Assembly: GCA_030765045.1 (NCBI GenBank)
Contig: CM060964.1
Span: 277,011,888 to 277,075,887, forward strand
Direction: 5' to 3'
Length of the DNA stretch: 64,000 nt
DNA from: Tenodera sinensis
Taxonomy: Eukaryota > Arthropoda > Insecta > Mantodea > Mantidae
The translations under genes were made by a program, and so were the position numbers. Each line of letters starts with the position of its first letter. Positions within the stretch are counted from its first letter, which is position 1. Below the pieces are notes generated by a model. It was not told where the DNA came from. It did not search any database and saw nothing but the letters and a program-made list of their open reading frames with translations. Shown in pieces: positions 33,672 through 43,891 of the stretch.

Positions 33672-35325
33672 GAGAACTGGGTATCCTAGTAATGATTGTG
33701 ATAAGTACTCGGAAATAAATAGTCCTGGAAGGCAAATGATGATACAAAAGAAAAGAGAATGGAAAAATAGAATTGACGAAAACGAAAAAGTAGGAGATCC
33801 ACCTAAAATCAAAATTGGAGTAAATGGAAAACAATACAATGCAATTATAGATACGGGATCAAATAGCACAGTATGCTCACAAAATTTTTATGATAATTTA
33901 CAAAGTAGTGGTTTTAAAGTAATGTCTTTACCAGTTAATGGGATATATTGCTCGCTAGCTGTGGGAAAACGAAAAGAGAAAGTAAAATTTCAAGCAATGA
34001 TAAATATTGAAATAAATGGGAGAATACTAGGAATTTTATTTCTGATTGTAGGAAGACTTGTGACAGATATAATAGGTTGTGATTATCTTTATGCCTGGGA
34101 AGCTGTGGTGAATTTTAAAAACATGATTGTAGAAATGAAAGTTGAAGATGAGACCATTATAGTGCCATTTGTGGAAGATAGTAGTTCAGAAACTATTGTA
34201 AGAGAAAAAGAGGAAGAAGAAATCCAAGGGGATACATTCTTTGTAGAATATGTTAAAGTAGGAGCTATGGAATTAACTGAAGTAAATGTCAAAGAGTACA
34301 GTGTCGATAATAAAGAAAATGTAGAATGGGATAAAAATGATTTCATAGACACTTTGAGGTTTTCTGACGCAACTAGGTACTATGATAGGGAGAGTAGTGA
34401 AGACTTAGAAGAATTGTTGAGGGAAAAGGTAACTCAGGCTGATCAACCAAATGAACAACAGAGGGATAAACTGTTTGAAATATTAATCCGAAATAAAGAA
34501 GTATTCTCTGAGAAACCTGGTAAATGTAATATTTATACTCATTCGTTTGAGATGATACCCATCAAACCTTTTACACATAAAGCGAGAGCTATCCCTAGTA
34601 CAATAATAGAAGAGGTAGATGCAGTTATAAAGTCAATGTTAGAAGATGAGGTTATTGAGATTTCGAATTCAGAATTTGTGAATCCCCTATGTATTGTAAA
34701 TAAGGCCAATGGAAAGATTAGGGTGACATTAGACGCGAGAAAACTAAATTATTGCTCCTCATACTTTCCATCAGGGAATCCAACAGAACGTGTCCTCTGA
34801 GATATAGGAATTTGTTTACGTGTACTTACACATCATAATCACAAGAATTGGGTGAAATATTGTCCATTGATAGAAAAGATTATCAATCACACCCTTAATG
34901 TAACTACTGGGTTTGCACCAATAAAATTAATGTTAGGAATTGAACCAGAACCAATATTGATCGGGGTACCAAAAACACTGAAAATTAATGACATTCAGTT
35001 AAGTGAAGAAGAAAGAGCGAAAATTGCTTTTGAACGAATCAAGAAAAAGGCAGAGAAGCGAAAATTAAAGAAAAAGAGTAGAAAACATAAATGGGAACCT
35101 AAGATAGGCGATTGGGTACTAGTTAAAGACCATAAGTTATCAAGTGCGTTGCGAGGTAGGACCAAAAGGATGGAATTGTTATATAAAGGTCCTGCAGAAA
35201 TTATATCCAAATTTGGTTATCATACCTATGAATTAAAAGATGTTAAAAATGAAAAATGTCTGGGAAGATGGCATAAACAACTCCTTCGACCATACAAGAA
35301 ACCGTGTGGTGCCTTGGAACCTTGA
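33631..35325 (+). pseudogene. pol: Element B pol: protease, RT start, then integrase end; centre deleted
   Basis: The protease has AIIDTGSNSTVCSQNF with the DTG catalytic motif. The RT begins normally (FTHKARAIPSTIIEEVDAVI, EFVNPLCIVNKANGKIRVTL) and stops at DARKLNY, before its catalytic motif. The text then jumps to integrase at YFPSGNPTERVL, which carries the third catalytic residue. TGA at 34798-34800 follows. After it the same frame gives the rest of integrase: TGFAPIKLMLGIEPEP, a basic helix, GDWVLVKDHKLSSALRG, MELLYKGPAEIISKFGYHTY and LGRWHKQLLRPYKK. RNase H, the RT active site and the first two integrase Asp are gone, so the copy is non-autonomous. Confidence 0.85.
33637..33682 (+). 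promoter_or_regulatory. Candidate -1 ribosomal frameshift signal, element B
   Basis: GGGAAAC at 33637-33643 sits as G-GGA-AAC in the gag frame, and the -1 shift leads into the pol frame, which opens at 33631. Five bases later ACCCGGT (33649-33655) can pair with ACTGGGT (33676-33682): seven pairs including one G-U, loop 20 nt. Heptamer, spacing and overlap all fit the standard arrangement. Confidence 0.7.
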
Positions 35326-36099
35326 TTTCATGTAAAAAAAAAAATTTGAAGTGTCATTTGTATATTGGCGCCCAATCAGCTTTGAGATAAAATTTAAATG
35401 TTAGCTTACTTGAAAACCATATATTGGTCAGGTACTTACATATTCATGAAAAATGCAGAATGTGAATTGCTATATACTACAAAGAGCTTAAAAATATATT
35501 GTATAGAGCTCACAATAACCGCTTCAGAAAGATTGTTAAAATGTTCATCTCCGCATAGAGAGAAAACAGAATATTTAATTTGTAAAACATTTGTTAAAAT
35601 ATTTTAGATGTATAGATAGTTATCACAGCAAGACAAAGAAAGAACTTGTCTGAAGAGTGTAATGGATTTATATAAATATATGTACATTTTAGTGCTTAAA
35701 GGATCTAGTACAGATATGTGTTACAATAACAAAAGTGAAAAATCACAGTGCAAGTGATAGTGAGAGCGAAGTGAGCAAACATGAACTAAAAGAAGGAAGT
35801 ATAAAGAAAGACTCTTGAAATTTAACCTTTATATAAAAGTTTCACAGAAGAAACCATAACATATTGTAATTAGTATTTAAGGATTAATGTTTAGTCAAGT
35901 GTACAATTGTTTGTCATGTTAAAAAGATTAATGAGAAAATGTGTTAATAACCAATTTCAAAACAGTGTAATTGAAAATTGTATATAATGGGAGTGTTGCC
36001 GATTATTCAAAATACAGGAGTAATTTTTAATTTTTCTTTCGGGCAAGACATTTACATTATTTTATTATGAAATAATAAAATAACATAAATGGGGGCATT
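35326..36099 (+). other. Element B 3' non-coding region
   Basis: No envelope-like gene: the only frame, at 35398-35607, has no signal peptide or recognised motif. Ends in the purine tract before the LTR. Confidence 0.6.
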
Positions 36100-36870
36100 T
36101 GATACCGAAATTTAGATTTCAAATCGAATGGGCTTGATAAAGACACGTTTTAATTTAATTGCCGGATGTGAGATTTGCGTTAAGTGTTGAGTAACAACAT
36201 ATGTAGATAATAGAGTAGGAAGTGTTGTAAGGTGAGCAAGATATGAGTAAATAATAGTCGTTAAATTTGTAGGATAAACGCATTATTGGTTTGAAATTAA
36301 CGAGTCATGACGTCATACTACATAGTTTAAATACACGTTTGAAATTCAGGTCTGCCAATCTTAAAAGTCACGCGATATATTTAATAAAATATAAAGTAAA
36401 CATCGTTTAATCCTAAAAAGGTAATTATATATTCGAAATTCATAAAAGAACATGTTATAATAGAAAGGGACATTTCTAAATTGCGGGAAAAGGAAATAGC
36501 ATTTTGGATACGAGGCTTTCTTGGATGACGTCATGACATTTAAAATTGGAGAGAACGTTTTTCCTAGCGTGGGGACGCCAGAAAGCGTCACTACTCACCA
36601 CAAACCAGTACTGCAAGTTATGGTGTGCAGACGTGAGTGCGATTCCTCTACATATAGAATCGGCATAACTCCCGAAAGTATATAAGAAGTAATAAACAAT
36701 ATACAAAGGTTTTCTTGGGTAGTCTATAACACCTGCGCGTACCCGAGATAAAGAAAGAGATCTCATCCTGACTAGCCGGAACGAACCAAATCAAAGGGCG
36801 ACACCACGTCACCAACGAGATTTACACATCAAATGGCGATCCAACGAGAACCAAACGACATTCCGCCACA
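36100..36870 (+). repeat. Element B 3' LTR
   Basis: Same length as the 5' LTR with about seven differences. It includes the internal primer-site-like duplicate. Confidence 0.93.
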
Positions 36871-36874
36871 ATTT

Positions 36875-37383
36875 ATGTCTTTACCATATGTTGCTAAAAT
36901 GATTCGTTTAGCCACAAAATGATATGAAAGGACTGGATTCTAGCGTGTCTACTGGAATAAAGTCGTGGGCATACGTTAGGCAAACCCGCAACATTAGCGC
37001 GTGAGAAGAGCGGCAAGTGAGGGAATGTTGACAGTACAACTACCTCTGGACATCCATGCACAACAGCAGGTTCTGCCAGTGCTTCAGGTGCGTTAAATGC
37101 ATTCAGAGTTATGGTAGTCTTTACAAATCAAGAGTATTTAGATATGCTTCTTGCTTAGGGCAAAACTGATTGCAACACACGTGAAACGCAACACTTGACG
37201 ATCTTCGCACATGCATGTTTGAAGCTACCCTAGAGATTGGGCAGAAAACAGAAGCTCTAATGAAGTTAGGGCGAAATTGGCTAAGAAGATGCAATGCCTG
37301 CATAGTTTCTCATGGAGCACATTTTGAACATCTACTGTGAAAGACATCTTGTTGAGTTTGCAGTTATTGACCATTAATAATTT
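36875..37383. other. Intron sequence, nothing recognised
   Basis: No domain, repeat boundary or exon is seen. Confidence 0.4.
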
Positions 37384-37693
37384 TCTTCTTCTTCTTCTTC
37401 TTCTTCTTCTTCTTCTTCTTCTTCTTCTTCTTCTTCTTCTTCTTCTTCTTCTTCTTCTTCTTCTTCTTCTTCTTCTTCTTCTTCTTCCTCTTCCTCTTCC
37501 TCTTCCTCTTCCTCTTCCTCTTCCTCTTCCTCTTCCTCTTCCTCTTCCTCTTCCTCTTCCTCTTCCTCTTCCTCTTCCTCTTCCTCTTCCTCTTCCTCTT
37601 CCTCTTCCTCTTCCTCTTCCTCTTCCTCTTCCTCTTCCTCTTCTTCTTCTTCTTCTTCTTCTTCTTCTTCTTCTTCTTCTTCTTCTTCTTCTT
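37384..37693. repeat. (TTC)n-(TTCCTC)n-(TTC)n polypyrimidine repeat, ~310 bp
   Basis: Pure TTC to about 37487, then TTCCTC to about 37641, then TTC again. In the host transcript (minus strand) it reads GAA and GAGGAA. Poly-Leu and poly-Lys frames are artefacts. Confidence 0.97.
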
Positions 37694-39312
37694 CGTCATG
37701 TCTTAGGCCATTTAGATTGTTCCGGCTTCAAAGTCGTGTTCTTTATAATAGATTTTCCTGTTTAGCAAAAGGTGGCTATTATTTAATTACACAATTACAC
37801 GAATGAGGTATTTCCATACTTAACATTTGAAGTTGCTATCCTTGATCATCTGACTACACCTTATACGTAGCCTCTTATGCATCTTTTAGTTTAGTTCTCG
37901 TGAATACGATTGAATAGCTTAAAAGCAAACCACCCCATCCCTCGTTACTGGCATTAGCTGACAAGAAACACACAGGCATGTGGCGAACCGCATTTCAAGC
38001 GCTAGCCTAGTTTAGATCTTCATCCGTTGCAGGTCTGAACGCATGCCTGGCCCAAACCAAAACAAAACATTTGGCCTGTGTTGCCAGACTGTGCTGATAA
38101 TGTATTCAATAATGTTCGATTATCTCCTTTACCTTTCAAGATAGATGGAGTTGGTACTGGACTTTATTATTACTCATATTTGGATCTCCCAGCACGCGAA
38201 GTCTGCGCACTCATACCCCTAACACCTGTATATGTATATAGGCCACATATTGGTGATCTGTAATCAAGGATTGGATTATCAAAAGATTCCGATAAATATT
38301 GCACTAGAGAACTTACAATATGTGATTATACCCATAGAGCTGACTATTATTTACTAAGAAAAGCTGGGAAAGTATAAAGATTGAGAAATGCCATTTTGTG
38401 TTTGGCATATAAAATAATCACAACAGAAAGAGATATAATGATATTAAACTGAATAGCTTCAGAAATTTGTTGCAATCATATTTGTAAAGAGTAAGATAAT
38501 TTGTTATCACATGATTTCTTTGCTACAATAAAGTTGATTTTGGCAGAAACTGAATTCTAATTGAAAAGAACATTAGTTCTTACCATGTTTATCCACTAGC
38601 CATCACATGACACACGCTATCCACAACTTATAATAAACTGCCATAAGGTGTACCGTATGAAATTATTTTCAATGAATTACATGATCGATTTGGTAAATTT
38701 ATAAAATGTTTAACAACTATAGGATTGGTACTTTAAGAGCCAGTCCATACTGCTATAGATTTGCAGTTTTTAAAACTTCCAATACCCTATTCATGTAGTT
38801 CTATAACTACCGGTACTGAGCACCGGTAAGTACCAGCCTAACAAAGCCCTGGTTGCACCCAGTTTAGAAAACCAAAAGGGAGTAGATATAAGAGTTATTA
38901 GTAAGCATGTGTGGCTTCCTCTGGGCCAAACCTAATCCCTTGCAAATTTTATTTTAGGAATACATTAAAAAATGTTGCATAGGACCCAAAACCTGGAAGA
39001 AATTAAACAAAGCCACGTCAGTAACTGCAGCTTACCTGGCATGAACTACAACAAGTGATCCATAGTTTTTAAAGAGGTACCAAAAACATCTGGACAATGA
39101 GGGTGGGCATTATTAGTACCTCCTTCATAAAATTGTTGAGTAAAACCTTGAAAATTGTGTAACTGCCAGTCTATGATAACTACAGATGGCAGCCAATCTT
39201 GCCATTAGACAAAACACTGTGTGTTGCTACAGATTGAGTCTGTCTCTATTTATTACTAAGTGCTTTATCTATTAAATAAGGAAATTGAAGCTATTAACAG
39301 TGAAGCAACAAG
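37694..39312. other. Intron sequence, nothing recognised
   Basis: 1.6 kb with no convincing coding sequence. The frame at 38078-38263 shows no domain. Confidence 0.4.
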
Positions 39313-39542
39313 ATTCTAAAGTAAGAACAAATTAGAAACTAAAAACTTCACTTATTTTAGTAATGTTGCACATTCTTTTTGCACAAACTGACCCAAGGTT
39401 TCAAGTTGTCTCCAACTCATTCTCAAAGCTGTTGGAGAGTTGGAGACAACTTGAAACCCTGGGTCAGTTTGTGCAAAAAGAACGTGCAACATTACTAAAA
39501 TAAGTGAAGTTTTTAGTTTCTAATTTGTTCTTACTTTAGAAT
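39313..39542. repeat. Near-perfect palindrome: 106-bp arms, 18-bp loop
   Basis: Arms 39313-39418 and 39437-39542 are complementary with two mismatches by eye. The outer end is ATTCTAAAGTAAGAACAAAT. The core block ACTAAAAACTTCACTTATTT is shared with the hairpin at 63213-63346, so it is a foldback family. It ends 17 bp from the host exon at 39560, on the donor side. Confidence 0.95.
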
Positions 39543-39559
39543 GCTTTATCTATGTTCAC

Positions 39560-39764
39560 CTGTGGGATGAATAGAAACTGAATAGACAGCATCTGGATAC
39601 TGCTTGATAATCTCTTGTTTATCAGTTTCAAAATTCCATACACGCACAGTGTGGTCCACTTGACCACATGTTACAAAGATGGGCTTCCAGACACACATGG
39701 AAAGTCCTGCAATAGGACCATGATGAAGTCGCTCACCCATTATTTCAAAGTTAGTCTGTGGTAA
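39560..39764 (-). CDS. CFAP57: CFAP57-like exon (WD40 propeller)
   Basis: The acceptor CTTACAG ends at 39765 and the donor CAG|GTGAAC starts at 39559. The 205 nt run from phase 0 to phase 1. The product begins LPQTNFEIMGERLHHGPIAG, continues with SMCVWKPIFVTCGQVDHTVR and WNFETDKQEIIKQYPD, and ends AVYSVSIHPTG. In CFAP57 the equivalent blade has [27 protein letters not shown] and YSISLHPSG, which is very close. The last base pairs with the first two of 14541-14758 to restore Gly. The intron upstream is only 775 bp, the shortest here, whereas the downstream one is 24.8 kb. Confidence 0.95.
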
Positions 39765-40539
39765 CTGTAAGTATAAACAGAACAAATTAAGGTACAGTGC
39801 TTTCCTGTACCCTTATTATTACTGCAGCTATAGCAAAGACAAAAAGACACTTTTATATGTCAAAATAATAAGCAAGCTTTACTGGTAATACAAATTATTC
39901 AACTTCATAACATTAAGCCATTACATTATAATGATCATCATTAAGTTGTATAATGAGTGTAGGAATAAATAGTATTAAAGAGACAAGTGGTAGTTTCAAG
40001 CTTTAACAATAAAATTTCTTAACTATTGTCATCTTTTGAATATTACATTAGGATAATATTATAGCAATATTTGTGTGAAATTTGTGAAAAATCATAATAA
40101 AATTTTAAATTAGTTCAATGGCTCTTCACTCTGTGTATCTTTGTATATTCATGTGACACTTATGACTTATTAATTTTGACTATATTTAAGGCTCCTTGAA
40201 GGTAGTTTGAAGTCCCTGAGTATAGCACTTCAATCCATTTTTGAAGCTTTATTACATTTTTATTCTCTGCATTTTTACTGTTTAAAATGTCTTATTAAAA
40301 ATTTGTAATTGATATTGTTGAAATTTTAGTCAAATTTCAGAAATGGTGCTCCAAATAACTGCATGCACCCTTTAGGATTAGTTTATGTCATATGTTCTTC
40401 TACATTAGCATGTACAGATAAAAGTTAAAGAAAACTAAATCACATTTGAAAAATTCAATGCTATGGTCAGGAGTTGAACCATACTGCTATGGGGCACAAA
40501 ATCAAAGATAATGCATTATTATATAGGTTTAATAATTAC
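39765..40539. other. Short CFAP57 intron
   Basis: 775 bp of AT-rich intron. A stretch at 40445-40490 (AAAAATTCAATGCTATGGTC, GAGTTGAACC) looks like a decayed S1 SINE box B region. Confidence 0.5.
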
Positions 40540-40775
40540 CATGTTGATATCTGGTCCCCACAGTTTAACAAGAAATATTTGGGACACATTTGTGGTAACA
40601 ATGAGACGATCAACATTGGGATTGACGCTGATGCATCTTATAAGGTTGAGATACTGGCAGCTAGGATCCACAAATTCAGGAATAGGCACCTGATAAATAT
40701 TACGTTTGGTATATTTCTCATTTGACAACTTTTCAAAAAAATGCACTGTCCCTAAGCCGCATGAGAATGCAAAAC
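40540..40775 (-). CDS. CFAP57: CFAP57-like exon (WD40 propeller)
   Basis: The acceptor CTCATTTTCAG ends at 40776 and the donor ATG|GTAATT starts at 40539. The 236 nt begin with two bases completing the Gly of SFGKG from exon 51993-52120, and end in phase 0. The product runs FAFSCGLGTVHFFEKLSNEK, then VPIPEFVDPSCQYLNLIRCI and SVNPNVDRLIVTTNVSQIFL, ending LWGPDINM. The vertebrate protein has [20 protein letters not shown] and a [20 protein letters not shown] stretch at this point. The Met-initiated frame that could be drawn inside this exon starts too late; the splice acceptor adds the conserved GFAFSCG. Confidence 0.93.
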
Positions 40776-41219
40776 CTGAAAATGAGAAATAGCAATGTCA
40801 AGAAATAGCATGATGATTATTGTTATGTTTTACTCAATGTTAAACCTGACAGCCTGTGTATTGGTAATGTGGGCTAGAAAATCATCACATACAGTAGTGC
40901 TCAAAAGTATTTTGTAGTTAAACCAGTAGGTTTGTAGGCTTCTTTATCAATATTCTGAAGCAAAATAAACCAATTGCTCAGACAGAAGACTTATTGACAT
41001 CACAGTGGTTACATGTTTTGATTGCTGAGTGTAGGTAAGCATGTACTTTAACCATAAACAGTGTTTCCAAGGGGTTCATAAGTAATTTTACTAGTGGGAA
41101 GACTAAAACAGGCTGAACTAGACAAAGCAAATCTAATTCTAATATTCTTACTCATTTATAGCAAAGCCTAAAACTGAAGAATATTTAGTAGATTTAAGAC
41201 AAGCTGTCTTAAAAATATT
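40776..41219. other. Intron sequence, nothing recognised
   Basis: No gene or repeat boundary seen before the decayed Y copy. Confidence 0.35.
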
Positions 41220-41348
41220 TAGTCAAGGCCAAATTCAGTCCTTTGTTGCAAAGGGTAGTTTAAGGTGGAGCAATTTTCTTCAAAATCTTTGTGTTGCATA
41301 CTTGAAATTAATATATTCAATTGAAGCATCATCTTTGATTTTTAACTC

Positions 41349-42093
41349 TGATACCGAAATTTAGATTTCCGATCGAATGGGCTTTTGAAAAAGACATGTT
41401 TTAATTTAATTGCCGGATATGAGATTTGCGATAAGTGTTAAGTAATAACATAAATAGATAATAGAGCAGGAAGTGTTGTAAGGTGAGCATGATATGAGTA
41501 AATAATAGTCGTTAAATTCGTAGGATAAACACATTATTGGTTTCAAATTAACGAGTCATGACGTCATACCACATAGTTTAAAATACACGTTCGAAAGTCA
41601 GTTCTACAAACCTTAAAAGTCGCGCGATATATCTAATAAAATACAAAGTAAACATCGTTTAATCCTAAAAAGGTAATTATATATTTGAAATTCATAAAAG
41701 AACATGTTATAATAGAAAGGGACATTTCTAAATTGCGGGAAAAGGAAATAGCATTTTGGATACGAGGCTTTCTTGGATGACGTCATGACATTCAAATGGA
41801 GCGAACGGCTTCTTAGCGTGGGTAAGAGAGAAGCGTCTAGTCAGTACTCAACCAGAGACCAGTACGGGAGTTCGTGCTGCGCAGATGTGATTGCGATGCT
41901 TCTACAGATACACATATAGAATCGGCATATCTCCCGAAAATATTTGAAATAAAGGATATGAAAAGTTGTTCTTGGGTTGTCCATTACACTTACGCAAACC
42001 CGAGATAAAGACATCTTATGCAGAACTAGCCGAGGCGAGCTACATCAAAGGGCAACACATCACCAACGACTTCAGCTTCAAATGGCGATCCAA
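41349..42093 (+). repeat. Element-B-family LTR, solo or truncated
   Basis: Begins TGATACCGAAATTTAGATTT and follows the element B LTR with more divergence. It ends soon after TTCAAATGGCGATCCAA, without the last ~40 bp of the B LTR. No clean target duplication was found; a TAACT on both sides is one base out of place. Confidence 0.75.
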
Positions 42094-42169
42094 TAACTAG
42101 GACATGAAGATTTTACAGCTTCAACTCACTTTACATTTTTGAGTTATGCTGTCTACAAACTGACAGATA

Positions 42170-42267
42170 TACACACACGCACATGCACGCACCCACGCAC
42201 GCACCCACCCACCTACACACACACCCATACACCACCCCACACACACACCCACACACACACACACACC

Positions 42268-42320
<53 letters not shown>
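42170..42320. repeat. CA-rich microsatellite with CACC/CACG interruptions
   Basis: Sits at the microsatellite position of this Y copy. Overlapping Thr-His and Val-Cys frames are artefacts. Confidence 0.93.
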
Positions 42321-42321
<1 letters not shown>

Positions 42322-42439
42322 CGTGTGCACAGACAGACCTTTTTCTACAAATTGTTTTTGTCAAAACATATTTCCGGTGAAATCTCGACATCAATATTTT
42401 GGGTGAAATACAATACTTCCTCTACTTTAGTAAACATAG

Positions 42440-43037
42440 TAGAGAAAGTAAAAATAAGGATACAAGGTCCAATATTTTCATGCCTATGTCATTTCCTAAC
42501 TCAATGCTTTATTGTTTCCAGATATGGAAGAATATATCTAAATGTATTTTCAGAAAATATTCTAGTTTTATACTGATAGGTATGATAAGTATAATTTTGA
42601 ATATATTCAAAGAGTTTTATTTCAACAGTATGATATCCCTTTATGGAAAAAGTGCATTTGAAATTTCATTGTGTTTCTTAGACAGTTTTTGAAGCCGCAA
42701 ACTTAAATTGTATTAAATTTTGTGCAAATAAGCCTTTAGAAACAGTTTTGGTTTAATATGTTCTTAGAAATTAGTGTACTATAAAACATGTTTAATGAAT
42801 AGCAAAGTTGTATGAGAATATTAACAAAAGCAGATTTCCTTGACCACTGTGTATCAGAAGTTAAATTGACTATGCATAATTTGACTACTCAAAAAGTGAA
42901 TGACATGCAACATTTCCAACACATATTTTTCAGTGCCAGTTTTATCTCGCGGGGAAACTGAGAAGTGTATGATGATTAGGCCTAGGAAGTTCATGCATTT
43001 GCATGTTTTTTCATAGGGGTTAAAAGTGTATGCTTTT
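42440..43037 (+). pseudogene. LINE RT fragment and spacer
   Basis: 42440-42545 reads IRIQGPIFSCLCHFLTQC then RYGRIYLN. This is the segment between RT motifs A and B also present at 45788-45890. From 42546 to 43037 nothing is recognised. Confidence 0.6.
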
Positions 43038-43319
43038 ACTCAGGGGTCTCCGTCTAGGGGATATGTGAATGGCGACCACAAGGTACCCAAGCTGAGCAGA
43101 ACATTACTTCCACTTACTGGTGTTTTGCTCCTCACTATAGCTTTTCTATCTGACCTTACCTGGGTCATCTCTTGTTCTCTTCTGACCCCGATGCTATTAG
43201 GGTTCCTGAGGGCTAGGGAGTCTTTACTTTTCCAACCTCTCCATTTCTCTAATTTCTCTATAAACTCTTAACCCCTAACATGCTGACCTGTCATGGCATG
43301 TAATACGTCCTCTGATTGG

Positions 43320-43705
43320 TAATCAGAGGATATCTTCTTCTTCTTCTTCTTCTAAGCTTTACAGCCCACTGTGGGCTTCAGCTCCCCTTAGCTTTTGCTT
43401 CCATTCATCCCTATCCATAGCCTTCCTTCTCCATATCCTAACATCGAGTAGTTGCATTGCATCCTTTCTTTTCCGAGGCTTAGCTAAGGGTTCTTTAACA
43501 AGGATTGCTTTACTGGGCTAGGTTGTTGGCCTAGCGCCAAACCTCCAACCTGGAGGGCCAGGTCCCCTATTTTTATCCCCGGGACTGGGTGGCCCGGCTA
43601 TACCTCCGGACATTAGGTGTCCATTTTAGTTGCCTTTTACAACACGCATGGACTACGTTGGGGCTATTCTTAACCCGGCCACCACACGAGTTAATCAGAG
43701 GATAT
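43320..43705 (-). mobile_element. 358-bp SINE-like insertion with (GAA)n tail and 14-bp duplication
   Basis: TAATCAGAGGATAT occurs at 43320-43333 and 43692-43705. On the minus strand the element begins AACTCGTGTGGTGGCCGGGT, is GC-rich, and ends in (GAA)n. It encodes no protein and no clear tRNA boxes are visible, so it may be the end of another LINE. Confidence 0.8.
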
Positions 43706-43891
43706 GGTCGGTGAATTTATTTTGATAACTCTCCCGGTCAGGTCGGTGAGACCCGTATACCAACGACAGGTGTGGTCCTCCAGACAATCTGGGGGTTGTG
43801 AGAGAGCGATGTAACCGCCAAAACATAAAAATATGGTGCTCTCTGAAAAGCGGTTACTATTACTGCTAAGTCTCTTCAATATTTATGAAAT

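Larger units (their letters stand above)
30638..36874 (+). mobile_element. LTR retrotransposon B (Ty3 type), internally deleted
   Basis: LTRs of 771 bp at 30642-31412 and 36100-36870 run TG to CA and differ at about seven positions (about 0.9%). ATTT flanks it at 30638-30641 and 36871-36874. Gag has two stops. Pol keeps the protease, the start of RT and the end of integrase. The 3' purine tract AAATGGGGGCATT precedes the 3' LTR. It has the same orientation as element A and is only 430 bp from it, but its LTR is unrelated by eye. Confidence 0.93.
41220..42450 (-). repeat. Repeat Y copy interrupted by an element-B-type LTR
   Basis: 41220-41348 has GGTAGTTTAAGGTGGAGCAA, CTTCAAAATCTTTGTGTTGC and a decayed continuation. 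After the LTR the copy resumes (TTTTTGAGTTATGCTGTCTA), has a CA-rich tract at 42170-42320, TTTTTCTACAAATTG and the terminal GAAATACAATACTTCCTCTA. It abuts a LINE fragment near 42440. Confidence 0.7.

Noticed and set aside
35398..35607. 69-residue frame after pol in element B as an envelope remnant
   Set aside because: Too short, with no recognisable envelope feature; it lies in ordinary 3' non-coding sequence.
40540..40746. Start codon of a separate gene at 40746
   Set aside because: The frame runs through this codon to a splice acceptor at 40776 and joins the previous exon with conserved residues, so this Met-like position is internal.
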